From Fistulifera solaris (Eukaryota; Bacillariophyta; Bacillariophyceae; Naviculales; Stauroneidaceae), in assembly GCA_030295235.1 (NCBI GenBank), contig AP026151.1, positions 186,001-250,000 on the forward strand: 64,000 nt of DNA, written 5' to 3'. Positions 10,259 to 20,438 of this stretch are shown here, one piece after another. The notes under the pieces are model-generated. The model had not been told where the DNA came from, made no database searches, and saw only the letters and a program-made list of their open reading frames with translations. The translations under genes were made by a program, and so were the position numbers. The first letter of the stretch is position 1. The number at the start of each line of letters is the position of its first letter.

Positions 10259-10726
10259 ATGGGAATACATTCAATCCACGTGTTCGATCGTAAAGGCAAA
10301 ACGCTGTTCACCAAGCGGTACGCTGAAGAGGATGCTCCTGACGAAGAGTTCGCCGCGGAGCAACGAAAGCTCGTCTTTGGAATGCTATTTTCACTCAAAG
10401 AAATTGCATCTTCACTTAGCCCTGCGAAAGAAGACAGCATTCACTCGGTGCAAATCGGCGCCAGTACGTTGTATACTTTAGAAACAGCGAGCGGATTACG
10501 ATTCGCTCTGTACTTGGATCGGGTCGGGGAGGACGAAAGCAATGTCCAGAAGAAAGCATCAACGATTCGTTCCGCATTGCAACATATATACAACAACTTA
10601 TGGATCAATCAAGTGACACGCTCGCCTCTCTACGACCCAGTCCATCCAAACGTAAATGAGACAGGCTTTGAACAACATTTGGATACTTATCTATCTAGTT
10701 TCTCGTCACAGTCTTGGTATAAGTAA
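10259..10726 (+). CDS. TRAPPC1: TRAPP complex subunit 1 (Bet5-like)
   Basis: An intact 155-aa single-exon gene. It begins with the longin-fold pattern MGIHSIHVFDRKGKTLFTK, followed by EEFAAEQRKLVFGMLFSLKE, then ASTLYTLETASGLRFALYLD and SALQHIYNNLWINQV, all in the order and spacing of TRAPPC1/Bet5 proteins (about 145-190 aa). This subunit belongs to the core of the TRAPP tethering complex, which activates Rab1/Ypt1 in ER-to-Golgi traffic. The Met at 10259 is directly followed by the first beta strand, so it is the right start. Confidence 0.9.
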   Translation: MGIHSIHVFDRKGKTLFTKRYAEEDAPDEEFAAEQRKLVFGMLFSLKEIASSLSPAKEDSIHSVQIGASTLYTLETASGLRFALYLDRVGEDESNVQKKASTIRSALQHIYNNLWINQVTRSPLYDPVHPNVNETGFEQHLDTYLSSFSSQSWYK

Positions 10727-11165
10727 CAAGGACACAGAGACTAAGACGCGGGGAGATGAAAAATTTAGCTTATTGAGACTTTCGCTGCATAGTTAGCCTG
10801 GAGAGAGCGCCCATCTCGCGATAGAACCGAGCAACGTTACATCACTGGGCGTCTTTAAACCTGATATTCATCGCCGTCCTTACCTTGTGATTATTGTAAG
10901 CTGCAAGAAGTGGTGGACTAAAAGAAGTCTTTATCAAAAGAGATACTTGTAATTTCCGTTTTTTCGCTCGTTCCTTGAATCTCAAGCTCCGGTACGGTAC
11001 CGGGCAAACGCAACCATAGTTAAATATACATAGATCTAAAATCGATCGCCATTCTCGCTCATGCAAAAGACGTCCTTTTCAATAAACAAAGGCGATTAGA
11101 AATTTTGCATAGATACGGATACATTCAAGATATGGAATCTCCTTGCGGGTCGTTTTTCTGCGCAG

Positions 11166-11225
11166 TACTGTGACCTTAGCACGAAGTGTTTGTTTGCGGA
11201 AACCACGACTGGATTTCAGTCCTGA
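11166..11225 (+). repeat. Palindromic repeat family, copy 4
   Basis: GCACGAAGTGTTTGTTTGCGG then ACCACGACTGGATTTCAGTCCTGA. Head of the first tandem unit here. Confidence 0.65.
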
Positions 11226-11388
11226 GAACATTTTCTGCCGAGCCTACTATGTCGAAATTCTAAGCATCACTTGTGCTGCAAACTTGGCCTACTTTATTTG
11301 TCTTAAATCACATTATCAATTGGCACCTATAACAGTGTACGAATACTTTCAAGATGCGAAATTTTTCTACGGATCATTTGTCTCCCTG

Positions 11389-11442
11389 TTACTATAGCAC
11401 GAAGTGTTGGTTTACGGAAATCATGACTGGATTTCAGTCCTG
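11389..11442 (+). repeat. Palindromic repeat family, copy 5
   Basis: TTACTATAGCACGAAGTGTTGG then TCATGACTGGATTTCAGTCCTG. Head of the second tandem unit; the TTACTAT start matches copies 6 and 9. Confidence 0.65.
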
Positions 11443-11792
11443 TGTATAGTTTATTCCGAGCCGATCTGGATTCTAAAAGCAGCTCTCGTTCTGCGAGCTT
11501 GGCCTATTTTTTTGTTGTTTCTATTCTATTACATTATCAATGGGCATCATTTACAGTGCACAGATACGTTGAAGGTGCTGAAGATCCTCTCTAGCCGAGC
11601 GGATCGTTGTTTCATACGTTGCTGCTGACTTAATTCGTATCCCTAATAGGATGTGTTTTTCACCCTCCGCTATGGCAGCATCGCAGGCAAAATAAATAAC
11701 AAGAGATGAAATAATGATAAGCGCCAGAAGTCCATTATTTTATAAACAAACCTTGATCAGCTATTTGTATTCGAAAAAATCGTTACAGTCAA

Positions 11793-12140
11793 ATGAGCGA
11801 AGATCCTGAAAAGAAAGCCCCTGTCCCTGTTGAACCGGCTCCGGAAACCGGGTCATGGAAGCTGCCTTCGGGCTTTGAAAATGTGATTGAAGACGGTACG
11901 TCGCATTTGTGCATTAGCATTGCATTGTTGATCATTCAAACTCCAATAGTATTTATCTTACGTTTGAGACATGCAGGAATCGTTAAAGTGGCGGCTGGTG
12001 CCGTTGCTGGGGGTGTTTTAGGACTGGCTCTGGCAAGAACTGGCAAAGGCGGTCGACTCGGATATCTCGGTGCTGGAGTTGGAGTCGGTTTAGGATCGAT
12101 GTACGAACGGGCCCTCGAATCCTTTCAAAAGTCCAAGTAA
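11793..12140 (+). CDS. Small glycine-zipper membrane protein, Mic10-like
   Basis: Two exons (11793-11895, 11977-12140) around an 81-bp GTACGT...GCAG intron give 88 aa. An acidic, Pro-rich N-terminus of about 30 residues is followed by two short glycine-rich helices, VAAGAVAGGVLGLALA and GYLGAGVGVGLGSMYE, separated by a basic turn (RTGKGGR). This hairpin of two GxxxG/GxGxGxG helices is the hallmark of Mic10, the MICOS subunit that bends the inner mitochondrial membrane at crista junctions. The size (about 80-100 aa) fits. Other small glycine-zipper proteins are possible, so the name is tentative. Without splicing, the frame reads through, so the intron is supported by its sites and by the unlikely hydrophobic sequence it would add. 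Confidence 0.6.
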   Translation: MSEDPEKKAPVPVEPAPETGSWKLPSGFENVIEDGTSHLCISIALLIIQTPIVFILRLRHAGIVKVAAGAVAGGVLGLALARTGKGGRLGYLGAGVGVGLGSMYERALESFQKSK

Positions 12141-12234
12141 AGACAACAATTGAAACGACTGCGGTGCTGTAACTGCCTGTTGCTTCTACTTCTTTTAAAG
12201 GCAATTTGCTACTAGTAATCGAAGTTCGGACGAA

Positions 12235-14923
12235 TTAACTGCTTTCCATTTTTCGTCGCAAGTGAGGAGGGATGTATTTATTCTTTGGAGGATCGTCGCT
12301 CGCATTGATTTCCAAAGATCCAGCACTGCTCGCTGCACTTGTCGTAGTTACAGCTGTCGCATCATCTGCCGGTTTCGGTCGTGTGGGTTTGACAACCTCC
12401 AGTTTGGGCTGCTCCTTCTTTTCCTTTTTCGGTGCCAGAGCATCTTCTGTCTTTTTCTTGACGCTGGCATCTCCTTGCAGTTTCACCTTTTCGTCGATAC
12501 CCAAATCCTTCCTCATGTTCATCTTAAAAGACTGAATATCTCCATCGTATTTTGTGATCGTCTTGTTATCGCAAATCCAAATCTCGTTTGCCACTTGACT
12601 AATCAAACGCATATCGTGCGAAACCAAGATCATGCCACCCTGAAATTCATTAACAGCTTTGGCCAACGCATCAATTGACTCCATATCTGTACGCAAGGGC
12701 AAAAAGGAATCTATTAGTGAAACTGCGTTTTGAAGTATATCACGAGAAACAACGAAGCTCTCGCACGTACCCAAGTGATTCGTCGGCTCATCCAAAAGTA
12801 AAATGTGAGGCACATCACGTCCGAGCTTGGCGAAGACTACTCGACTCTTCTGTCCGTCACTCAACTCCTTCATCTTTTGCACCTGCATCGAACCCGACAC
12901 TCCGAAACGGCCCAAATATTTGCGTTGCTCTTCACGAGGATCGCCGGGATACTTTTGCTCAAAAAACTCGAGGGGTGTCATTTCAACATCCAACACATCG
13001 ACGAAATGCTGAGTGAAACGTCCTAACTTCAAATGACCGTGCGGTCGAATGTCACCTTTGGTCGGTAACAGTTCACCTGCCATGAGCTTGACCAAGGTTG
13101 TTTTTCCTGTGGAAATGAACCGAATAGAATAAGGTTATGATCTCACATCCAGACTTCAACAGAACCAATGTACTATCATGAGTACCCACCTGCTCCATTC
13201 GGTCCGACCAACTGAAAATAATAGTGAAGTGAATCACAAATAGAAGAGAGGAGGGATGAACAGTTGATGAGCGAAAATCCATGACGAAACAAATTAGATG
13301 GTCAACGTCACTCACCGCAACTCGAGAATCCAGATCAATGCCCAAATTCACATTCGTATAAAGCGGCTCGCATCCCGGATAGCCGAACGAGACATCGTGA
13401 AAAGCAAGAACTGGAGGAGGCAAATGACCAGGATCCGAGAATTTAAAGTTAAGTGGCTTGTCTTCCACGGGTTTCTCGGTAAGACCACCGCGAATCATTT
13501 TCTGTAGCACCTTTTCCTTGGATTGAGCCTGCTTGGCGTTCTTTGCTGTACCATGACCGAAGCGGGCAATATACTCTTTCATCGATTTGATCTGTTCTTG
13601 TTCCCAGCGATATTGCTTCCATTGATTTTCTTCCATTTCCGATTTGGTTTTGACGAATTGATCATAGTTGCCATCGTAGTACTGGAGCTTTTTGCGACTG
13701 GTAAAATCGATCATGTGCGTGCAGACATTGTTCAAAAAAGTCTTTTAAGCGAGGAAAAACCAAAGATATCAGTTTCGAGCAATTATACAATCCTCTAAGT
13801 TGCGAACATACGAAGACTTACCTTGCGAGTGAGAAATCAGCAATAAGATACGATTCCATTTGGACAAATAGTCCTCGAGCCACAAGACCGCTTCCATGTC
13901 CAAGTGATTGGTAGGTTCGTCGAGTAACAAACAAACCGGTTGCAAGAATAGTGCACGGGCCAGGGAAACGCGCATTCGCCATCCACCGGAAAAATCCTTT
14001 GTGAGTTTTCCTTGCATTTCGTGCGTAAAACCCAGACCTTTCAAAATACCACGCGCTCTTACTTCCGCCGTCGCAGCATCCAGCGAATCCAACCGTTCGT
14101 AAATGGAGTTGAGTGCATCCATGACTTCCTCTTGCTGCTCGTCGTACGTTTTTCCCGATGCATCACTCTCAGCACCACTCGATATCTTGTCTGCCAATTC
14201 AGTGAGTACGTGATTCAAATCGTCAGCTTGTTGCTCTAGGCGCAAGCGTTCTTCATCGACAGCCATTACAGCATCCAGTGCCGTTACCGTGTCGGAAGGC
14301 TCAATCTCCTCGCTCAAATAGAAAATGTCGATACCTCGTGGTACAGGTATTGCCCTTGCACCGATGGCTCGCAACAAAGTCGACTTTCCGCAACCGTTGC
14401 GACCTATGAGCCCATAACGATTACCGTGGTTGAGCACCACCTCGGTTTCGTCCAAGAGCAAGCCACCCATGTGCTGCAGCGTGAAATTCGTCACATTAAT
14501 GTCACGACTCCTTGGATCCACACCTTTCCGAGAAGCAGCAAACGTACAAATGGTACCGGCTGCAGCCAACGCGTCCGCTGTATCGTGATCAATACCGTCG
14601 TCGACGTCAGCTGCCTCTTCATTCTCATTTAAATTCATTTGCGCGAGTACTTTTTCAGCCTTCACGGCAGCGTCTTCCTCCTCCTCTTCTTCGTCGTCCA
14701 CCGTGTCTCCCTTCTTCAACTTTCGTTTCGCTTCACGAGCAGCTTTGGCTTTCGCCTTCTTCTCTTCTTTCGACAACTTCTTTTCAAAGATCTGCTCATC
14801 GCCCGCCCCCATGGCCGCGTCCTTGACGACATCGACCGTCGTATCATCGGCGGATCGTTGCAGGTTCCGCTCAAACTCTTCGGCCGCTAGTTTGTCTTTC
14901 TTTTCACGCCATTTCGAAGGCAT
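12235..14923 (-). CDS. ABCF-family ATPase (ABCF2/ARB1-like)
   Basis: Five exons: 14923-13822, 13741-13316, 13211-13190 (22 nt), 13106-12771 and 12686-12235, about 778 aa. It has two ABC cassettes and no membrane domain. Cassette 1: Walker [10 protein letters not shown], signature [15 protein letters not shown], Walker [13 protein letters not shown]. Cassette 2: Walker A GPNGAGKTT, signature [14 protein letters not shown], Walker [13 protein letters not shown]. The linker carries the usual SKEKVLQKM helix. ABCF2-type proteins act on ribosomes in biogenesis or translation. The lysine-rich N-terminus ([17 protein letters not shown]) sets the start. The tail is unusual, ending in [10 protein letters not shown]. 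Exon 2 begins with six T where five are expected, one of the homopolymer frame changes. The exon lengths then sum to exactly 779 codons. Confidence 0.9.
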
Positions 14924-15271
14924 TTTGCTTGTAGAAGAAAATAAAATGAAGAATGGCAAATATTAGAGAGTTTCAATAAAACAATGAAAAAAATGCGCCC
15001 TCGCGGGGTGTGTGTGTTTACGCTGCGTGAAAAAGTGCGTTTTTCGAGTATCGAGTATCGAGTGTAGCGAGAAAACGGACGCAGGACAGATTCCGATATC
15101 CTCAACCTTACTTTCACGACTGTCGCAAACACATCATGTACTTTTAAGACGGAAATATCGTAATCTTACCGGCGTGATGATTCGATGGGGAACACGTCTC
15201 TCTATAACCAACAATGCTTTTCCCTTTGTAACAACAGTCTCGGCTGCAATACGTCGAACGCATGAAACAAT

Positions 15272-15352
15272 GCAACGCTTTGAATGTCTACGTAATTTCA
15301 TGTAGCCCTCGTAGGGAAATTTATCGACAGAGGGGATACCCGGATATTGGCT
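15272..15352 (+). repeat. Local repeat unit 1
   Basis: GCAACGCTTTGAATGTCTACG, an inverted CTACGT...ATGTAG-type pair, CTCGTAGGGAAATTTATCG and GGATACCCGGATATT. It is closest to unit 3. Confidence 0.6.
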
Positions 15353-15507
15353 ATTTTCGATCACACCATTTTCCCGCGTCTTTGGACCCCAATGTCAGCA
15401 ATACTTTGCCCAACATCGCTAATGCGAGCCACGAAGCAATTCTTGGCTTTGACTTGTCAGATAAACATGAAACATATAAGAGGTACGGAGTACACCGCTT
15501 CCAAAAT

Positions 15508-15570
15508 TCTACGCGTATTTCACGTAGCCGCCGTAGGAAATTTATCTCTGCAGGGGTACCCGGATATTGT
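15508..15570 (+). repeat. Local repeat unit 2
   Basis: TTCTACGCGTATTTCACGTAG, CCGTAGGAAATTTATCTC and GGGTACCCGGATATT. More diverged than units 1 and 3. Confidence 0.55.
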
Positions 15571-15703
15571 CATTTTCGCCATCATCCATTTCGTGGATTT
15601 CCAGTGCACAGATGTCAACGCTTTCTTGCTTACCGTATTCGCTTCGTATCATAAGGCAATAAGCGTTCTCGATTCGAAAACAAGACGCTGATGGAACGAA
15701 TGA

Positions 15704-15778
15704 TGCAACGCTTTGAATGTCTACGTAGTTTCACGTAGCGCTCGTAGGGAAATTTATCGACAGAGGGGGAACCCGGAC
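15704..15778 (+). repeat. Local repeat unit 3
   Basis: GCAACGCTTTGAATGTCTACG, then a clean palindrome CTACGTAGTTTCACGTAG, CTCGTAGGGAAATTTATCG and GGGAACCCGGA. Confidence 0.6.
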
Positions 15779-15892
15779 CAAGTGTAACGATTATCGACAT
15801 CGAATTGACTGGAATATCTAGAACGTATGAAAAGATGTAAAGATAGAATTCATAAATTGTATTTAGATTCGAAACTTTTCAATAGGCTGCAC

Positions 15893-17469
15893 TCAAAGCT
15901 CGTCATTTTTGTTACCACTGGTCCTTTCTTCCAACAGTTTCTCTACCATGGCACTCAACTGATCCACCTTGGCATGCAGTGTTTCGTCCGTAACACCCAT
16001 AAGTTTGTCCTTATTGCGGGGATCCGTCATGCGCCACCATTCAATCAAATCTTCACCCGACTTCGCTTGGAACAGTGTCGGACTTCGTGATGCGGTCAGC
16101 CGTTGGTCTTTACATTCGACGCCTTGCACCACACCCAATTGCCCGTCCGGTGTCACGCTCGTGCCCTTGTAAACTAGTCGACAACCTTCGTCCACGTCCA
16201 TGATGGGTTCCGGTGTCCCTTCAGGATTTGGTTTCTTGTACCAATCGTCGGCATCTTCGACGGGACGATAGTGCGTAAACAGATTGACGTAGTACGAATT
16301 AGGTCCGGTCATGGGACGATTGCGACCGTGCAGTGCTTTTGCAGACTCGTAATAGACGATATCACCCGGTTCCATCAAAATTTCATGCATGCGATCCATG
16401 TGATCTTGTACTTCCACCGGCCATGGCTCGGTCAAGTTTCCTTGTGCGATATTTACAATGAGACTCACAGCGTGTGTGTTGCGTCGATCGACATGGGTCA
16501 ACAGTCGTGCCCCCTCGGTGTACTTGCGCAATCCGTACATGACTGTTTGTTCCACTTTGACACCCGCCCACGCTTCGACTAACTCCAACAGACGTATTTG
16601 CAACATTTGTTTCATCTGCCACGGCACTTGAATAAAATACACTCCCGTTTCCCACCAATTGACAAAAACACCGCGTCCTTTCCATTCTTCACGGGAAGCA
16701 TGATGTCGATTGTTGTAATAAAAGGCTCCCATGTAGGCAAACACATCACGGGGCAGTTGTCCCTTTTTGAAACCTAGAGGACTGAAGGTACGCGAAACTT
16801 CGTTGTGACGTTTCCACTCTTCGCGGAGCGTGTATTCAATTTCCTCGTCGAAATTATGGGCACTGACATCGTCACTGGGTGGACTTTCCCAAATCCCAGA
16901 ACCGTCGCAAATTCAATAGTGACTTTCGCGACTTCGACTCCTTCTACCGTTTCCGCGACAAACTCGTGTCCCAAGTACGTATGAAAGCACCGCGTTTTGG
17001 GCTCACCGTATTCAATTTGCATATGAAGTTGCTTCTCACCCTGAGCATTGATCCAGTACAATTGCAGTGGATTGGTACGATCGTAATAGTTCATGAAGCA
17101 CGATTCTACTTGGGCACAATTCTTTTGAAACCACGGTCGAAAATCGGCACCGTCTCCTTGATAATGCATACTGGGCATGACATGATGTGCCAACGAACGA
17201 TCGGTGCCTCTTCCAATACACACGGCTTGACAGGTTTCCGAGGAGTCGTCCGTAAACAGTTGCTGTGCAGCTTCACCTTGTGCGAGGAGTGTCTGATAAC
17301 GAGGACTGGTAAAAGAAGCCAATGGGCAACCCTCTTGATAGAGCAAATAGTGCGATGTCAATTTTTGATTTTCATCGTACGAAAGATCGTGTGCCACTGA
17401 TTCGACGGTGGACGCACTTGAAGTTTTCAAGGCGGCGAACGAAATGAAAAGAAGGCAACGAAGGAACAT
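15893..17469 (-). CDS. Secreted-type protein with VHL-beta-like domain and prolyl-4-hydroxylase domain (one frame change)
   Basis: The first frame (17469 to about 16890) begins with a signal peptide (MFLRCLLFISFAALKTSSA), then a Cys-containing segment and a VHL-beta-like sandwich: CFMNYYDRTNPLQLYWIN ... RCFHTYLGHEFVAET. The second frame (to 15893) holds the 2-oxoglutarate/iron dioxygenase core: the HxD pair in LLTHVDRRNTHAVS, a distal His-Arg in ALHGRNRP and the YYVNLFTHYRP strand. The P4H-type enzyme hydroxylates proline in secretory proteins. The span of 1,577 bases is one short of a multiple of three; a missing base between 16860 and 16915 would give about 525 aa. A coiled Glu/Lys tail (VDQLSAMVEKLLEER) ends it. 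No intron was seen. Confidence 0.75.
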
Positions 17470-18396
17470 TGTCGTTCGTAATGGTGAAGGTCAATGGATT
17501 GTGATTTGTTATGAATGAATTGTGACTGTTGTCAAAGAACGGCAAAGGGAAAAAGGTGACCGTCGGATCGATACCTGGTATGGCGGCGCGAGTGACCGCC
17601 CCGATGCGAACTCCTCTCGCTCCTCTCTCTACTACGTAGTATTACAAATTACAACTAAGGTTAAAGTACAGTACTAGTACTTGGTATTGGGTATATAGTA
17701 TATAGCATTTGGTGTTTGGTGTACTTCATAATTCACGACCCAACGAAACATCAGTCCCGCATACGTTGAGAGTAGTCAATCAAATAAGTCAATGCATCAC
17801 ACATCGTAGACATATTCTCGGCCCAATGATGGCAAAATCACTTCATTTCTTACGCTCGTATCGTTGCAATCGCTCTTGGTGTTGTTGTAGGAATGAAGAA
17901 CGTCAATTGCTTCTTGCATAGAATGCTTGGAAATTTTACTGTGGTGTAAAAAGAAGACGACTTTTTTCCCGACTGATGGCTCAAGCGCTTTCAGTCCCGT
18001 CATTCATCGACCCTAATGATATTTCCGGCATTGTTGCCGCTCTTTGTTCTTGCCTTCCCGTTTTATAAATTAAAACACATTAATTTGAGCTCGCAAATGT
18101 ATAAATCATCGTTGTCGATGATGATGATGACGATTGTATTTCGAAGGGATTATGAAGCTATTTTCGAGGAATTTCTTGTGTCGCACATGTTGTTTTGGAG
18201 ATACAGCTGACGGCATTGACCCAGTACCGAACCTCGCTGAAAAATCCTCCCCCGCGCCTTCAACGACGATGACCGCGAATGGAAAAGACGAAAAGATCTT
18301 TTTTTTTCATTCACTCCAGTAATAATAATAACAGCCTCTTCCTCTTCGCAAAAAGTCTTCCTACAAATCACTCATTTAATCGTTTCTTTCACCATC
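17470..18396. other. Intergenic region between divergent genes, nothing recognised
   Basis: 927 bp between the hydroxylase (minus) and the GHKL ATPase (plus). It should hold both promoters. It includes a short ATGATGATG run near 18117. No gene or repeat supported. Confidence 0.45.
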
Positions 18397-20299
18397 ATGC
18401 GTGTGAACGAAACCACTCCGTCGAGTGACACAGCAGCACCCAGCAAAAAGCGCGCCGTCGTGAATGGAATCGGCATCTTTCACTCGTGGCCCCGCAATTT
18501 CCCCAATCCCCGCGATGCCATGTTTGATTTGATTGATAATGCAGTCGATGCCGCGCATGATCATGGTCGAATTTGGTTGGCCGCTGACGATCGTGGGTCC
18601 GGTGTGGTGTTGTTGAATTCGTGTGCCGCACCCGTGAAACCTCTCAAGAAAGTGCTCGAATTGTATACGAGCGAAAAACAAGCGACGGGGGCCGTCGGAG
18701 AAAATGGGATTGGTCTCAAACAGGGAGTGGTGACGTTGGCGAATGTAGCCTTTGTGATTTCTAAGAATCATTCGAAATACAGTCTCGGAATTGTGGCGCA
18801 TTGTTTGCAAAGTGAAAGTGCTTGTTGGTTGCCCTCGTTTGAGTTCAAGTCCAAAGCAGGACCGGATCTAGAACAAGAACTCTTTACAACATTTGACAGT
18901 GATTCGAAGTTACGACACTGTGTGACTCTGTATGGCGATTCTTTCCTCGGCGGAGTGCGTCGTTTGTCGAAAGTCATGTTGCACATGGACAACGCGAAGC
19001 GTGGTTGGAAGCAATATCCGTACGTCTTTTGTTTGTTGTTGCACGACCTCAAGCACGGCGAAACACTCGTTCCACACGAACGTGTCCGTGATCTGCTCGA
19101 ACAGACCAAGGCGGACTTGCCCAAACATTATTTGCACATTCCGAAAAGTATTCTTGTTACGGTGGGTACATCCATCGTCAAATTCAATTATTGGCAACCA
19201 CGCCTCGTCGAGATGACGACCTTTGACGTGCATGTCAACAAGAGTGTGCTCATGGAAGAAGATGCGTTTTGGCAGCATCCGAGAAAGGCGCACGATCCGT
19301 CTCAATACTATCCCATTCGCATTTACATGGGCTTTGATGCACTCCGCGCGGCAGACGAGACACAGCCCAGCACGGGCAGTCTCTACATTTACAGTCGAAC
19401 GTGTGGTCGACTCATTCGTCATTCACCCGATGCTCGTGGTGAAATCAATGTTACGAATGGTGGGACCGAGTATTGTCAAGGACTGACGATTTTATTGGAT
19501 GATCGCCATGGGCAATTGCCCTTGAATCCGACCAAACATGATGTTGCCTTTTCCGAACACGCTGACGGCGTCATCCACCGGGCTAATTTGTTTTGTTACA
19601 TCAATATTGTGACACGATTCTATTACAACTACTACAAGGAGTCATATTTTTACAAGAGGAAAAAAGATATCTCGGAGGCATTGAAAGAAATGGTTCCGCG
19701 AGTAAGACGAGCAATAGCTTTGGCGAATCAAGATTACAAGCCCATCTCTCAGTGTCACTTCAATTCATTTTCCAATCTTATACGTAAACTGGGCGCTGTG
19801 AAAAACAACAGGATCACTCGATTGGTCCCATTCAAGGATGTCGCAATCAGCAAAGGAAACGACACGGTTGTCTGTTTCACAAAACAGGATCCTCCGCAGG
19901 TTTCGGTGGCGTCTGTGGTGTCGCCTGATCAGGTTCCTAGCACAGCTTGTGTTTTCACAGATCCCAAAAGGCCGTTGCATAACACGAAGGAAAAGGAGGC
20001 TTCGTCGGCTGCACCGGCGCCGGTGGAAAGGTCCCCGTTTCTTTCGCCCGTGTCCGATGATTCGTTCACTCTAAGAAAACGCCCGCGGCTTTCGGAAGAA
20101 AAAGTCCAACGAAGAAGCTTTGATGAAACGAGTCGCTGCACTGGAAAGTGAGGTGGCGCAATTAAAAGAGCGCGTGGTAACTCAGGAGAAGCTGGAAAAT
20201 GAAATTGCTGATTTGAAAGACGCTATGGCCCGCCAGAACGAGATTGTAGCGCGACTGAACGCCAGGTTTAAAGACTACACGAAGGTTTGTTTATGCTGA
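18397..20299 (+). CDS. MORC-like GHKL ATPase with C-terminal coiled coil (one frame change)
   Basis: The N-terminal 200 residues carry a GHKL fold: N-box RDAMFDLIDNAVDAAHDHG and a GENGIGLKQG motif where MORC proteins have GxxGxGxK. An S5-like region follows (ITRLYIYSRTCGRLIRH-like strand, then GLTILLDDRHGQLPLNPTKHD), as in MORC ATPases. The tail is Ser/Pro-rich, basic (LRKRPRLSEE), then becomes a coiled coil (MKRVAALESEVAQLKERV) in the next frame. At 20099-20103 five A occur where four restore the frame, giving 633 aa. MORC proteins compact chromatin and silence transposons; that role is inference. The glycine-rich G1 loop is odd (DDRGSGVVLLNS rather than DNGxGM), so ATP binding may differ. 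No CW finger is seen. Confidence 0.7.
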
Positions 20300-20438
20300 A
20301 GCTTTGCGTAATTTCTTGCATCAAGTAAAAACAAAGTTTAGTTGGCCTGCCTGCTTCCTTAGTACACTATCTAACTCTCTATGCTTACTGAACATTCATA
20401 TTGTTTCTTAGCGTCTTTAATATTTACCAAGGCCTTTG

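Larger units (their letters stand above)
10727..11792. other. Intergenic region with a two-unit tandem repeat
   Basis: No gene is supported. From 11166 to about 11600 there are two tandem units of about 230 bp. Each starts with a palindromic-family copy (GCACGAAGTGTT...GACTGGATTTCAGTCCTG), continues with CCGAGCC, and shares TTGGCCTA and ACATTATCAATGGGCA-like blocks. Confidence 0.55.
14924..15892. other. Intergenic region with a three-copy local repeat
   Basis: 969 bp upstream of the ABCF gene and downstream of the hydroxylase gene. No gene supported. It holds three related units at 15272-15352, 15508-15570 and 15704-15778. Confidence 0.55.
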
